Below are positions 1 through 10,833 of a DNA stretch of 64,000 bases, piece after piece. The stretch lies in NCBI GenBank assembly GCA_021776475.1, contig JAJFFV010000005.1, forward strand, positions 992,001-1,056,000. Direction: 5' to 3'. Source of the DNA: Parvularculaceae bacterium (lineage in GTDB: Bacteria > Pseudomonadota > Alphaproteobacteria > Caulobacterales > Parvularculaceae). The number at the start of each line of letters is the position of its first letter. Position 1 is the first letter of the stretch. The translations under genes were made by a program, and so were the position numbers. The notes under the pieces were generated by a model that was not told where the DNA came from, made no database searches, and saw nothing but the letters and a program-made list of their open reading frames with translations.

Positions 1-831
1 TACGTCATTGTCTTCAGGTAATTGATCCGGCATGATCGCCGGGCCGATGGTGATTTTGAAGGTACGGCCTTTTTTGTTGAGCAGTTCGTGAAACAACGTC
101 ATGTCGCGCAGTTCTTCGTTGACGTCCCAGAACCAGTAATAAAGCCAAGAGTTGCGGCTCACCATATGCGCCGGGATGATCGGGCATTTATATTTTTTAG
201 GTAGTTGGGATACGGAGTTCATCCAGGGTTGCTCAGTCAGCACCTTGTTTTCGTCCATAAAGGCAAGGCGCCCTGACGGAAACAGAACAACGGCCATGCC
301 GTTTTTGAACGCTTGCGCTGTGCGTACCAGTGTTTCGCGAGATTTGGCGCGGGATTTGTCTTCCTCACGCCACGGCACGGAAATAATCATTTCAGCCAGT
401 TTCGGGTTCAGCCGGGTGGCATCTTCGTTGGCAAAAAAAGTCATGTCCGGGCGCATTTTTTTCAGAATATCATAAATCGCGACACCGTCGGCAATACCGG
501 TCGGGTGATTGATCGCCATCATAAAGGCGCCATCTCGCGGTATATGTTCCAGTCCTGTTACATCGAGTTCAATATCGAGCATTTCGCTGACATACTCAAA
601 TGTATCGTGGGCAGAATAATCACCGGCTTCATCAACCATTTGAACAGCGCGTTGATAACCGAGAAGTTTGTTTAGAAAGAAACGGTAGACTGGCCACCAG
701 CGGCTGCGGCTAAGCTTTTTTGCGCGCTCCAGGATCAGTTGATCGACAATATGATGATACTTTTTGGCATGCGCCTGCACCCTGGCGCGGCGGCGCTGTT
801 CTGTCTTTTTAAGGGGGGTGGTATCATCCAT
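1..831 (-). CDS. Lysophospholipid acyltransferase family protein (partial, C-terminus off the window)
   Basis: 277 codons read without a stop from an ATG at 831 down to base 1, so the C-terminus is missing. The PlsC-type acyltransferase block I is seen as NHPTGIADG (residues 108-116) and block III as FPSGRL (184-189). The His-Asp spacing is HX5D (H109, D115) rather than the HX4D of classical PlsC; the COG3176 haemolysin-like/lyso-lipid acyltransferase branch has the longer spacing. It probably transfers an acyl chain to a lysolipid at the inner face of the cytoplasmic membrane, but the substrate cannot be read. It lies 43 bp downstream of rph on the same strand and may be co-transcribed with it. 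Confidence 0.8.
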   Translation of the reverse strand, partial: MDDTTPLKKTEQRRRARVQAHAKKYHHIVDQLILERAKKLSRSRWWPVYRFFLNKLLGYQRAVQMVDEAGDYSAHDTFEYVSEMLDIELDVTGLEHIPRDGAFMMAINHPTGIADGVAIYDILKKMRPDMTFFANEDATRLNPKLAEMIISVPWREEDKSRAKSRETLVRTAQAFKNGMAVVLFPSGRLAFMDENKVLTEQPWMNSVSQLPKKYKCPIIPAHMVSRNSWLYYWFWDVNEELRDMTLFHELLNKKGRTFKITIGPAIMPDQLPEDNDV

Positions 832-874
832 TTCGGCGTGAATCTATGGTAGTTGGCGCGAAAACGCCAGTACT

Positions 875-1585
875 CTAAAGGGCGTTGTCCTGAAGATTTT
901 TCAGATCACCGCAGGCATTTTTGGCGAGGGTAAGCAAGGCCATGAATTGCTCCTCTGTGAACGGATCACCTTCGGCTGTCCCCTGAATTTCAACAATGCC
1001 GCCTGACCCCGTCAGCACAAAATTGGCGTCTGCTTGCGCCGTGGAATCTTCCGGGTAATCAAGGTCACATACAGGCGCGCCGTTGGTCAGCCCACACGAA
1101 ATGGCAGCGACGCTGTCGATCAATGGCGACGCTTTGATAATGCCCTGCTCGAGGCCCCAGTTGAGGCACTGTTTCAGAGCGACGTAAGCGCCAGTAATCG
1201 ACGCCGTGCGGGTCCCGCCGTCGGCCTGAATGACATCACAGTCGATCAGGATCTGGCGCTCACCAAGTTTTTTTAGGTCGACGACGGCGCGCAAAGAGCG
1301 GCCGATTAAACGCTGAATTTCCTGGGTGCGACCTGATTGACTGATCGCTTTAGCTTCGCGCCGCATGCGCGAATGCGTTGATCGTGGCAGCATGCCATAT
1401 TCCGCGGTTACCCAGCCACGCCCTTCGCCGCGCAACCACGGCGGTGTCGTCTCATCCCAGCTTGCTGTGCAAAGCACGTGGGTATCCCCGAATTTGACGA
1501 GGCAGGAGCCTTCTGCGTGCTTGGCATAGCCAGGTGCCATCGTGACAGCACGCATTTCGTTAAAAGCACGACCGGATGGGCGCAT
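875..1585 (-). CDS. rph: Ribonuclease PH
   Basis: 236 residues, the usual length of RNase PH, a phosphorolytic 3'-5' exoribonuclease that trims tRNA 3' ends. The N-terminus MRPSGR, the block [15 protein letters not shown] and the phosphate-binding region [16 protein letters not shown] are family hallmarks, and the C-terminal half keeps [15 protein letters not shown]. An AGAGGA Shine-Dalgarno lies 8 bases upstream of the ATG. The gene is transcribed away from hrcA, an arrangement common in Alphaproteobacteria, but here a strictosidine-synthase-like gene sits between the two. A 5-bp hairpin (854-869) follows the stop; it has no T-run on the minus strand, so it is not a convincing terminator. 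Confidence 0.95.
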   Translation of the reverse strand: MRPSGRAFNEMRAVTMAPGYAKHAEGSCLVKFGDTHVLCTASWDETTPPWLRGEGRGWVTAEYGMLPRSTHSRMRREAKAISQSGRTQEIQRLIGRSLRAVVDLKKLGERQILIDCDVIQADGGTRTASITGAYVALKQCLNWGLEQGIIKASPLIDSVAAISCGLTNGAPVCDLDYPEDSTAQADANFVLTGSGGIVEIQGTAEGDPFTEEQFMALLTLAKNACGDLKNLQDNAL

Positions 1586-1720
1586 GGGCTCAGTCCTCTC
1601 TTGAGGTTCACGGAAAACAGATCACTCCCTAAACCTCAGCGCCGGTTCTGTCGAGGGGCTGTTCCTGCCGCGCTGATCGGAGTAACCTGACATTTTCAGG
1701 GCAATGGAGCGAAGATAAAA

Positions 1721-2809
1721 ATGGGCAACTTTTTCAAAGTGATAGGACTTCTCGTCCTGTTGGCTACGTCCTATCTCCTGTTCTGGCCGACCGGTCTGTC
1801 ACCGCAAGCTTGGGTCTCGCCAGTCGATCAGGGACTAACCGGCGAGTTTGTGCCTAACACACGGATCAAGGAGAGCCGGCTGATCGCGATTGATGGCAAA
1901 AAGGGGCCTGAAGATATTGCGATCGGACCGGACGGGCTTCTCTACACTGGCGTTCATGACGGGGATATATTGCGCATTGATCCGGCAACTGGGGCGAGCG
2001 AGAAATTCGCCGAGACCGGTGGCCGGCCGCTGGGACTTGAGTTCGATGTTGCAGGCAACCTGATTGTTGCAGACTCAATTCGCGGGCTCCTAAGCATCAC
2101 CTCTGCAGGTAGCGTCAATCTACTGGCCGACAAGGCCGACGATGGATCGCCTCTCGGCTATGTGGACGACCTTGATATTATGCCCGACGGCACTATCTGG
2201 TTTTCTGACGCCAGTACAAAATTTTTGCCCAACGATTGGGGTGGCACAAAAGCAGCTTCGGTGGCTGAGATATGGGAAGGTGCGGGGACTGGCCGTGTGC
2301 TGACCTATGATCCTGTAACCGGCGCTGTTGAAATCAAAATTACCGGACTGGTTTTCTCCAACGGCGTTGCGGTTGACCCGCAAGGGCGGTTCGTTCTCGT
2401 CAACGAAACAGGAACCTACAGCGTATTGAAGCATTGGCTGGTTGCTGACAAGGCAGGCCAGACCGAAGTCCTGATCGACAATCTCCCGGGTTTTCCTGAC
2501 AATATCAATCGTGATTCCGGCGGCGGCTTTTTCCTTGGGCTGGTCAGCCCGCGCAGTGCCGAAGTCGACAGTTTGTCCGAGAAGCCTTTTGTCAGAAACG
2601 TTCTGTGGCGGATCCCCGGTTTTCGGGAGGCAGCTGTGCCGGTGCCCTACAGTCATCTGGTGCGGTTTGATGAAAATGGCCAAATCCTGGAAACCTGGCA
2701 GGATCCAGCCGGCAGCTATCCGGATATTACTGGTGCTGTTCGTGCAGCTGATGGCACCGTTTACGCATCGAGCCTGGAGGCCGACAGCATCGCGGCGCTA
2801 AAACCCTGA
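1721..2809 (+). CDS. Strictosidine synthase / SMP-30-like beta-propeller protein
   Basis: 362 residues with one N-terminal hydrophobic segment (about residues 5-25), then repeated propeller blades of the form GPEDIAIGPDGLLYTGVHDG, VDDLDIMPDGTIWFSDAS and FSNGVAVDPQGRFVLVNE. This pattern fits the strictosidine-synthase-like/SMP-30 six-bladed family, whose members are mostly lactonases or esterases in bacteria; I cannot assign a substrate. The N-terminal segment suggests a membrane-anchored protein facing the periplasm. A GGAG lies about 12 bases before the ATG. It sits divergent from rph and 47 bp upstream of hrcA. Confidence 0.8.
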   Translation: MGNFFKVIGLLVLLATSYLLFWPTGLSPQAWVSPVDQGLTGEFVPNTRIKESRLIAIDGKKGPEDIAIGPDGLLYTGVHDGDILRIDPATGASEKFAETGGRPLGLEFDVAGNLIVADSIRGLLSITSAGSVNLLADKADDGSPLGYVDDLDIMPDGTIWFSDASTKFLPNDWGGTKAASVAEIWEGAGTGRVLTYDPVTGAVEIKITGLVFSNGVAVDPQGRFVLVNETGTYSVLKHWLVADKAGQTEVLIDNLPGFPDNINRDSGGGFFLGLVSPRSAEVDSLSEKPFVRNVLWRIPGFREAAVPVPYSHLVRFDENGQILETWQDPAGSYPDITGAVRAADGTVYASSLEADSIAALKP

Positions 2810-2856
2810 TTGTTTGCGGTCTTGGCGTCAGGCGCAACAAGGCATAAATCATTCTG

Positions 2857-3885
2857 ATGTCGCTTTTGAACAACATTGATGACCGGACGCGCGAGATTTT
2901 TCGCCGTGTGGTTGAAGCCTACATAGAAACCGGCGAACCGGTTGGCTCCCGCACGCTAAGTCACGACGCCAAAATCAATGTCTCGCCAGCAACGATCCGC
3001 AACACATTGTCAGATCTGACCGAAATGGGTCTTCTGTATGCGCCGCATATATCTGCTGGCCGCATGCCGACAGATCAGGGCTTGCGCCTGTTTGTTGATG
3101 GCTTGCTGCAAGTCGGCGACATCACCCGCGAAGAACGCAGTGCTTTAGAAGAACAGGACAGCGCCGGACGGTCAGCGGATGATATCCTCGGCGGCCTTGC
3201 GTCACGGCTGTCCGGGCTCACCCATACTGCTGGCCTCGTCATGGCATCCAAAATTGATGCCCCTCTAAAACATATTGAGTTTGTACAGACCAGTCCCGAC
3301 AAGGCGCTGGTCGTCATGGTCTCCGGCGCTGGCGACGTTGAAAATCGGGTCGTTGATATTCCGGCAGGGCTGCCACCGGCAGCGCTGATCGAAGCCGGGA
3401 ACTACCTGAACGCCCGCCTCAAGGGGCGCACCCTGGGCGAAGCAAAGGCGCTGATCCAGCGCGAGATTGAGGAAGAAAGCGCCGCGCTTGATCGGTTAAC
3501 GGCCGAATTAGTCCAGAAAGGGGTTGCTGAGCTGACGGGCGATGGTGCCAGTCTCATCGTCCGGGGTCAGGCAAACTTGCTGACCACGGACGCCGAAGCG
3601 GATCTTGAGCGTGTGCGGATGCTGTTTGACGATCTTGAACAAAAGAAAGATGTGATTGAGCTGATGGAAGCCGCCAAGGATGGCCGCGGCGTCCGGATTT
3701 ACATCGGCTCGGAAAATCGCCTGTTTTCTCTGTCGGGATCTTCGGTGATTGTCTCGCCCTACCGGGACAAGGATCGCAATATTGTCGGCGTTGTCGGGGT
3801 GATCGGTCCAACCCGCCTGAACTATGCCCGGATTATCCCGATGGTCGATTACACAGCAGAAATTCTAACACGGCTGTTGAAATAG
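2857..3885 (+). CDS. hrcA: Heat-inducible transcription repressor HrcA
   Basis: 342 residues, normal for HrcA. The N-terminal winged helix is clear (DDRTREIFRRVVEAYIETG, then GSRTLS and VSPATIRNTLSDLTEMGLL), followed by the HrcA dimerisation core and the C-terminal block ending in PTRLNYARIIPMVDY. HrcA represses chaperone genes, classically groESL, by binding the CIRCE inverted repeat. No CIRCE sequence was seen upstream of hrcA, grpE, dnaK or dnaJ in this window, so its targets are probably elsewhere. grpE follows 61 bp downstream on the same strand. Confidence 0.96.
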   Translation: MSLLNNIDDRTREIFRRVVEAYIETGEPVGSRTLSHDAKINVSPATIRNTLSDLTEMGLLYAPHISAGRMPTDQGLRLFVDGLLQVGDITREERSALEEQDSAGRSADDILGGLASRLSGLTHTAGLVMASKIDAPLKHIEFVQTSPDKALVVMVSGAGDVENRVVDIPAGLPPAALIEAGNYLNARLKGRTLGEAKALIQREIEEESAALDRLTAELVQKGVAELTGDGASLIVRGQANLLTTDAEADLERVRMLFDDLEQKKDVIELMEAAKDGRGVRIYIGSENRLFSLSGSSVIVSPYRDKDRNIVGVVGVIGPTRLNYARIIPMVDYTAEILTRLLK

Positions 3886-3946
3886 AGCCCGTAAATGCGT
3901 AAATCCCGTTTCTTCCTGAGCCAGTCAACGCAAGAAAGAGCATTTG

Positions 3947-4573
3947 ATGAGCGATCAATCATCCAATGGTATCGACCAGAAGAGCGAGCCCGAATTAGAT
4001 GACACCCTGGAAATGGGTGAAGAGTCACTTGAGGCGCCCGGCCCGGCGCTAGAAGAGCTTGACCCGGAACAGCGGATTGCCCAGCTTGAAAGCGATCTAG
4101 AGGTTGCCAGGGACCGCATGCTGCGGCTCGCAGCTGACCTTGAGAACACCCGCCGGCGCGCTGCCCGGGAAAAGACCGAAGCAAGCCAGTATGCGCTGAC
4201 CAATTTTGCCAGAGATTTGCTCACCGTCGCCGATAACTTCCAGCGGGCGCTTGAAACAGCGCCGGCCAATCCGGCAGACGCCAGCCGCGACATTTTGAGC
4301 GGCATCATCAACGGCATCCGCCTGACCGAAAATGAGCTGATCAAGGTGCTGGAGCGCAACGGTGTGCACCGCGTTCATCCTGCCGGCGAGCCGTTTGACC
4401 CGCATCTGCATCAGGCGATCGCCGAAGTCCCAGGCAACGGCGAACCGAAGGGTCACGTTGTGGATGTTGCGCAGACCGGTTTTACGATCGGCGACCGGGT
4501 TTTGCGTGCCGCGATGGTGACGGTGTCGACCGGTGCTGGTGCAAAAGCGCCTGAAAGTACCGACGACGGCTAA
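3947..4573 (+). CDS. grpE: Nucleotide exchange factor GrpE
   Basis: 208 residues. GrpE releases ADP from DnaK. The N-terminus is acidic and low in complexity, followed by a long coiled-coil helix (about residues 45-90, with DLENTRRRAAREK) and the C-terminal beta domain with GVHRVHPAGEPFDPHLHQAI and DRVLRAAMVTVS. I chose the ATG at 3947 over an in-frame TTG directly before it (3944) because an AGAAAGAG purine run sits about 8 bases upstream of the ATG. It lies behind hrcA and, with a 44-bp gap, in front of the Slam-like gene, so the three may share a transcript. Confidence 0.96.
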   Translation: MSDQSSNGIDQKSEPELDDTLEMGEESLEAPGPALEELDPEQRIAQLESDLEVARDRMLRLAADLENTRRRAAREKTEASQYALTNFARDLLTVADNFQRALETAPANPADASRDILSGIINGIRLTENELIKVLERNGVHRVHPAGEPFDPHLHQAIAEVPGNGEPKGHVVDVAQTGFTIGDRVLRAAMVTVSTGAGAKAPESTDDG

Positions 4574-4617
4574 TCGTAAACATCTGTTAACCATGTCCTC
4601 CGAGACTTAGCCGCACG

Positions 4618-5976
4618 ATGTGGCAAGCTTGGGTTACTCCTGATCACCGGTTTTATCGGCGGTTCGTGAACGCGTTCGCAACCTGTGCGTTCTGTAGTAT
4701 GCTGCCTGCGACAATGCCCATCGCGCAGGCACAAGATCTCGAACAACAAAATATGACGGTTTCCGGCGAGCAGGCGTTAAAAATTGCGGCAGAGTTGCTG
4801 CAAAAAGGAGAGCTGGGCGAGGCCGATGCCATTTTGCAGCGTTTGGTAACTGCTAACCCGGACAAGGTTGACCGTACCCAGGTTCATTTCCTGCTCGGTA
4901 TGATTGCAGCGGCCGAAAAAGACTACCCGGCGGCAGAGAAGGTGTTGCGGCGCATTCTCGATCAGCGTCCTGATCTTATCCGGGTACGCCTCGAACTGGC
5001 GCGCGTGCTTTTTGAGCAAAAAAAAGACATCGCTGCGGCCTATCATTTCCGGTATGTGCTGGGCAATGGGCTGCCGGACGCAACAATCAAACAGGTGCGT
5101 AAATATCTGAACGCTATTGAGGCGCGCAAGAACTACAAAATCAGCCTCAGCGCTTCCCTCATGCCAAATAGCAATGTCAACGCCGGCCCCAAAGATGACA
5201 CCGTGACAGTTTTTGGCCTGCCGTTTCAGCTTGATGAAGAGGCACAGAAACGCTCCGGTGTCGGGTTATCTACGTCTCTCAATGTGGCAGCCTTTCCAAA
5301 ACTCAGCAAAAACCTACGGCTTGAAGCGCGCGCTGGTGCGCGGGTTGTTGACTACGCGAATGCCGATTTCGATGACGCCTTCTTCTCGGTGGAATTAGGT
5401 CCACGTATAAAGACAAAAAAGATGACCAGCAGTGTACTCGCGACAACCAGTCGGCGCTACTACGCTGGCCAGGGGTATTCGACCTCCTATGGTGGGCGGC
5501 TGGTTGTAACCACACCCCTGTCGAGGCGGGTGCGGTTTTCCCTGCGTGGCAGCCACGCGGATGTACAATACGATACGACGCCGGATCGCGATGGTCCGGT
5601 ATATTCAGCCGGTGTGGCGCTCACACGCATCATAGACAAAAGAACGCTTGGTGGATTGGGGGTCCAGGTGACGCGCGAGCAGACAGATGCGAACCAATTA
5701 AAAAATACACAGTATACAATGAACGCGTATCTCTCGCGGGAATTGCCGATGGGGATTACCGGCCAGATTCGTCCGGAATTTTATTTCCGAAATTTTGAGG
5801 ATTCCGGGCGCGAAGACGAGACCTACGGGCTGACATTGCAGATCACCAAGCGCGACTGGCAGTATTACGGCTTTGCACCAGTGTTCAGCTATTCGTATCT
5901 TAAAAATATCTCGAACAATGCCTTTTTCAGCTACGATCGACACTCTGCCGATGTCGGCCTGACCCGGTCGTTCTGA
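4618..5976 (+). CDS. Slam-family outer-membrane surface-lipoprotein translocon (TPR plus beta-barrel, DUF560 type)
   Basis: 452 residues. A signal peptide (residues 1-39, ending PIAQAQ) precedes TPR-like helical repeats (about 45-165, e.g. ADAILQRLVTANPD and AEKVLRRILDQRPDLIRVRL). The rest is alternating polar/hydrophobic strands that end in a terminal Phe (VGLTRSF), as outer-membrane barrels do. TPR plus barrel is the architecture of surface lipoprotein assembly modifiers (Slam), which move lipoproteins of the TbpB/LbpB/HpuA type across the outer membrane. The next gene, convergent and 58 bp away, encodes just such a lipoprotein, which strengthens the call. No strong Shine-Dalgarno is seen, so translation may depend on read-through from grpE. 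Confidence 0.82.
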   Translation: MWQAWVTPDHRFYRRFVNAFATCAFCSMLPATMPIAQAQDLEQQNMTVSGEQALKIAAELLQKGELGEADAILQRLVTANPDKVDRTQVHFLLGMIAAAEKDYPAAEKVLRRILDQRPDLIRVRLELARVLFEQKKDIAAAYHFRYVLGNGLPDATIKQVRKYLNAIEARKNYKISLSASLMPNSNVNAGPKDDTVTVFGLPFQLDEEAQKRSGVGLSTSLNVAAFPKLSKNLRLEARAGARVVDYANADFDDAFFSVELGPRIKTKKMTSSVLATTSRRYYAGQGYSTSYGGRLVVTTPLSRRVRFSLRGSHADVQYDTTPDRDGPVYSAGVALTRIIDKRTLGGLGVQVTREQTDANQLKNTQYTMNAYLSRELPMGITGQIRPEFYFRNFEDSGREDETYGLTLQITKRDWQYYGFAPVFSYSYLKNISNNAFFSYDRHSADVGLTRSF

Positions 5977-5984
5977 CACCAAGA

Positions 5985-6010
5985 AAACCTGCCAAAGCGG
6001 CAGGCTTCAT
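5985..6010 (-). terminator. Terminator hairpin between the Slam and lipoprotein genes
   Basis: CCTGCC (5988-5993) pairs with GGCAGG (5999-6004) across a 5-base loop. Read on the minus strand, the stem is followed by TTTTCTT, so it fits an intrinsic terminator for the lipoprotein gene that ends at 6035. Read on the plus strand there is no T-run, so it would stop the Slam transcript less well. Confidence 0.7.
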
Positions 6011-6034
6011 CGATCACAGGATTGATCAATCTGG

Positions 6035-7231
6035 TTAGTTCTGTTGGGAGGCCGCTTCCGGGTTTGCCCCGATAAAGCCACCGATACCTTGAACACTGCT
6101 GTTACCAAAGATCAGTGTACCACCAATCTCGTCCGCATCAGCACCGAAGAAAGCACCCTCAAGTTCGCCGACGATGGATGGGTCGGTCTGGCTCACAAAA
6201 GTGCCGGTGAATGTGTCGCCGTTGATGTTGCCAGTGCCATCAAACACATCATAGTCGAAAAAGTCTGCGCTGCCGTCGATGCCGATCTCACGGATGTCAG
6301 CGTCATAGATGAAATCCAGAATATCAGTGGTAAAGTTAAAGTTGAAAGCGATGCTGCCGACCAAGTCCTGAATGTTGTTGTTGAGAAGGATGAAGCCTTC
6401 AACGATCGCGGTGTAACTCGCGGTGCCAGAGGTTGGAATTTCATTGAGGGGCGTACGCTCGCCAAAAACGGCAGCGCCGTAGGTTTCCTGTCCGGCGATG
6501 GTCGCATCTTCCCAAATGCCGAGTGTAACGTAGTTGGTCGTACCCGCATTGTTGGTCAAATTGAGGTGGAAATAATTGACGCCATTGGAAGAATAAAAAT
6601 AGAAATCGCTGTTGCTGATCAGATCGGTGACGACGCTCTGGATTGCCGACAATAGATCCTGATCATTCGGGTCTGTGGAATCAGCAAGACCTGCCAGATA
6701 GCTGTTCACGGCATTTGGGTCACTTAAAAAAGTGTCCGCAAGAGCTGAAGCAAAACCAAAGATATATGGATTGGAAGAGATGACAACGGATTCGTTGTTA
6801 AACCTAAACCCAAGGTCAACCGGATCCGTGAGCATCACATTCTGAAAAGTTTCAGACATTGTCGAGGTGCCTGAAGTGATGTTGAACGTGAATGTGTCGG
6901 CAGTTGCGTCGTAGAACATAGTGTTGCCGTCATCAAAAAATCCGCGAACGGATTCATTGAAGACAAGGGCAGTTTGACCGGTGCCTGGGTTAACGGTTTG
7001 AACGTCAACTGTTAGGGTAGACACGCCAAGGTCAAATGTCTCGCTGACGCCATCGCCGCTGCTCGGGTGCAGGTATGAGACGTCCGTCATGATCAGGTTC
7101 TTGGACGGCGCGGGCGTGCCAGCACCACCCAACGGTACAGGATTGACGGGAGCCCCGCCGCCTGTCGATGAACACGCGGCCAGCGCCAAAACAGCGGCTG
7201 ACAGGAAAAGACAGTTTGACGTGGATTTCAT
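6035..7231 (-). CDS. Slam-dependent surface lipoprotein with TbpB-type barrel domain
   Basis: 398 residues. A lipoprotein signal ends in LALAAC (Cys20) and is followed by SSTGGG, then a long Asn/Asp/Thr-rich beta region. The C-terminal part carries the TbpB B/D barrel signature: GNINGDTFTGTF, then GELEGAFFGADADEIGGTL (from residue 355), then GGFIGA. This signature marks TbpB, LbpB, HpuA and related solute- or host-protein-binding lipoproteins. The facing Slam-like gene suggests export to the cell surface. The ligand cannot be told; iron, haem or another nutrient are guesses. An AGGA lies about 9 bases before the ATG. It is transcribed away from dnaK. Confidence 0.85.
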   Translation of the reverse strand: MKSTSNCLFLSAAVLALAACSSTGGGAPVNPVPLGGAGTPAPSKNLIMTDVSYLHPSSGDGVSETFDLGVSTLTVDVQTVNPGTGQTALVFNESVRGFFDDGNTMFYDATADTFTFNITSGTSTMSETFQNVMLTDPVDLGFRFNNESVVISSNPYIFGFASALADTFLSDPNAVNSYLAGLADSTDPNDQDLLSAIQSVVTDLISNSDFYFYSSNGVNYFHLNLTNNAGTTNYVTLGIWEDATIAGQETYGAAVFGERTPLNEIPTSGTASYTAIVEGFILLNNNIQDLVGSIAFNFNFTTDILDFIYDADIREIGIDGSADFFDYDVFDGTGNINGDTFTGTFVSQTDPSIVGELEGAFFGADADEIGGTLIFGNSSVQGIGGFIGANPEAASQQN

Positions 7232-7652
7232 GCTCCCGGTCCTCGGATCTATTTACTCACGCCCCTTGGTATCAAAACGAGGTGAATGGAAGCTTAAGCG
7301 GAAGTTGCCAGACGGTTAAATCGCGCCCCGTTCAGCCCTAGTGCGGGGCAGCTGAGCGCTGGTAGAGCAGACTGGTCAGGACATGATACTCATTCTCACT
7401 TGCGGCTCTTTATCGGTCATTGGAGAACTAAGGTGGCGCCAGAAAAATTTTTGAGAAAAACACAAATTCTGGTGATGAGGGTGGTTGCGGGGGACCAGGC
7501 GCCTGCCTATATCCCGCATGAAGCTGTCGCTCACTGGCGATAGAAAAATGGCGATAGAAAAATCACTTACTTGGGGCTGTCCGTTTCGGGTGCTTGCCAA
7601 ACACTTCGGTGTATAAGGCCCGGCCATTCAGCCTGCTAGAGGAGAAGACTTA
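7232..7652 (+). promoter_or_regulatory. 421-bp spacer holding the divergent promoters of the surface lipoprotein and dnaK
   Basis: No gene was found here. The dnaK-proximal 120 bases hold CTTG (7594-7597) followed 15 bases later by TATAAGG, a loose match to an RpoH (heat-shock sigma) promoter; this is a guess. No CIRCE repeat is present. A weak inverted repeat (GCCCCG 7325-7330 with CGGGGC 7344-7349) lies near the lipoprotein side. An AGGAGA Shine-Dalgarno precedes the dnaK ATG. Confidence 0.4.
7536..7563. repeat. Perfect 14-bp tandem duplication upstream of dnaK
   Basis: GGCGATAGAAAAAT occurs twice without a gap (7536-7549 and 7550-7563), about 90 bases before the dnaK ATG and just upstream of the candidate heat-shock promoter. 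It may be replication slippage or a duplicated regulator site. Confidence 0.9.
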
Positions 7653-9572
<1,920 letters not shown>

Positions 9573-9602
9573 AGGCAGGACTGAATTGCCCGAACCGCTA
9601 AC

Positions 9603-9648
9603 ACGGCGCCGCCCGGAACAGGACTGGCGCCGTTTGGCGATTTGGGTT
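9603..9648 (+). other. Intercistronic hairpin between dnaK and dnaJ
   Basis: A perfect 8-bp stem, ACGGCGCC (9603-9610) with GGCGCCGT (9626-9633), has a 15-base loop. A T-rich stretch (GGGTTTTT) follows about 8 bases later. It could be a partial terminator or an RNA-processing/stability element that lowers dnaJ output relative to dnaK. Confidence 0.5.
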
Positions 9649-9678
9649 TTTCGTGAAAAGTGGTAGGTCGCTGTTCTT

Positions 9679-10833
9679 ATGGCACAAGATTATTATACAG
9701 TTTTGAATGTTGCGCGGGACGCAGACGAAAAAGCAATCAAATCTGCTTTCCGCAAACTCGCCATGCAATATCACCCGGATCGCAATCAGGGTGATGACGA
9801 AGCGGAAAAAAAATTCAAGGAAATCGGGGAAGCCTACGAGGTGCTCTCTGACGACCAAAAACGTGCAGCCTATGACCGCTTCGGCCATGCAGCGTTCCAG
9901 AACGGTGGCATGGGGCAAGCCGGTGGCGGGTTTGGTGGCAAGCAGGGCTTCTCAGCCGGCGCATTCTCGGACATTTTTGACGATATTTTTGGCGAATTCA
10001 TGGGCGGTGCCAGGGCCGCTGGCGGACGCCGCAATCCGGGCCGCGGTGCGGATCTCAAACACGACATGACGATCTCATTGTCTGATGCCTATCAGGGGGC
10101 AAAAAAAACCATTACCGTTCCGTCGTCAGAGGCATGCGACCATTGTGAAGGATCTGGATCGGAACCAGGCTCAGGACCGACAGCTTGTTCGACGTGCGGT
10201 GGTCAGGGCCGGGTTCGGGCCCAACAGGGCTTTTTTACCGTTGAGCGCACATGCCCGACCTGCAACGGACAAGGACAGGTTATCACCGATCCATGCACAT
10301 CGTGCAAAGGCCAAGGCCGGCTGCGCAAGGACCGCACCTTGCAGGTAGAAATCCCCGCAGGTGTCGAAGATGGCACGCGTATCCGCCTCGCCGGGGAGGG
10401 GGAAGCAGGCGTGCGCGGCGGTCCGTTCGGTGATCTCTACCTGTTTGTGTCGGTTGGTGCCCATGAATTGTTCGAGCGCGACGGCGCGGACTTGTACTGC
10501 GTTGCACATGTCCCGATGACAACGGCCGCTCTTGGCGGCGAGATTGAGGCACCAACCATCGATGGTGGCCGAATCAAGATCAAGATCCCGCCCGGGGCCC
10601 AGCCAGGAAAAAAATTCCGCCTTCGGAGCAAGGGCATGACGATGCTGCGCCACAAAGGAACCGGCGACATGCTTGTTGAGTTGATGGTGGAGACACCAGT
10701 GAACATGACGCCGCGGCAACGAGAGCTCCTACAGGAATTCTGCGAGGCCGGTGGTGACGAAGCCTGCCCTCAATCCAAAGGGTTTTTTGCCAAGGCGAAA
10801 GACTTTTGGGCTCAGATGAAAGATGCTTCATGA
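9679..10833 (+). CDS. dnaJ: Chaperone DnaJ (Hsp40)
   Basis: 384 residues with full type-I architecture. The J domain has the HPD motif ([20 protein letters not shown]), followed by a Gly/Phe-rich stretch (about 75-115). Four zinc-binding CxxCxGxG repeats follow: [24 protein letters not shown] and CTSCKGQG. The C-terminal substrate-binding domains come last. It stimulates DnaK ATPase and delivers clients. The stop codon overlaps the dapB start (ATGA, 10830-10833), so the two are translationally coupled. Confidence 0.98.
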   Translation: MAQDYYTVLNVARDADEKAIKSAFRKLAMQYHPDRNQGDDEAEKKFKEIGEAYEVLSDDQKRAAYDRFGHAAFQNGGMGQAGGGFGGKQGFSAGAFSDIFDDIFGEFMGGARAAGGRRNPGRGADLKHDMTISLSDAYQGAKKTITVPSSEACDHCEGSGSEPGSGPTACSTCGGQGRVRAQQGFFTVERTCPTCNGQGQVITDPCTSCKGQGRLRKDRTLQVEIPAGVEDGTRIRLAGEGEAGVRGGPFGDLYLFVSVGAHELFERDGADLYCVAHVPMTTAALGGEIEAPTIDGGRIKIKIPPGAQPGKKFRLRSKGMTMLRHKGTGDMLVELMVETPVNMTPRQRELLQEFCEAGGDEACPQSKGFFAKAKDFWAQMKDAS

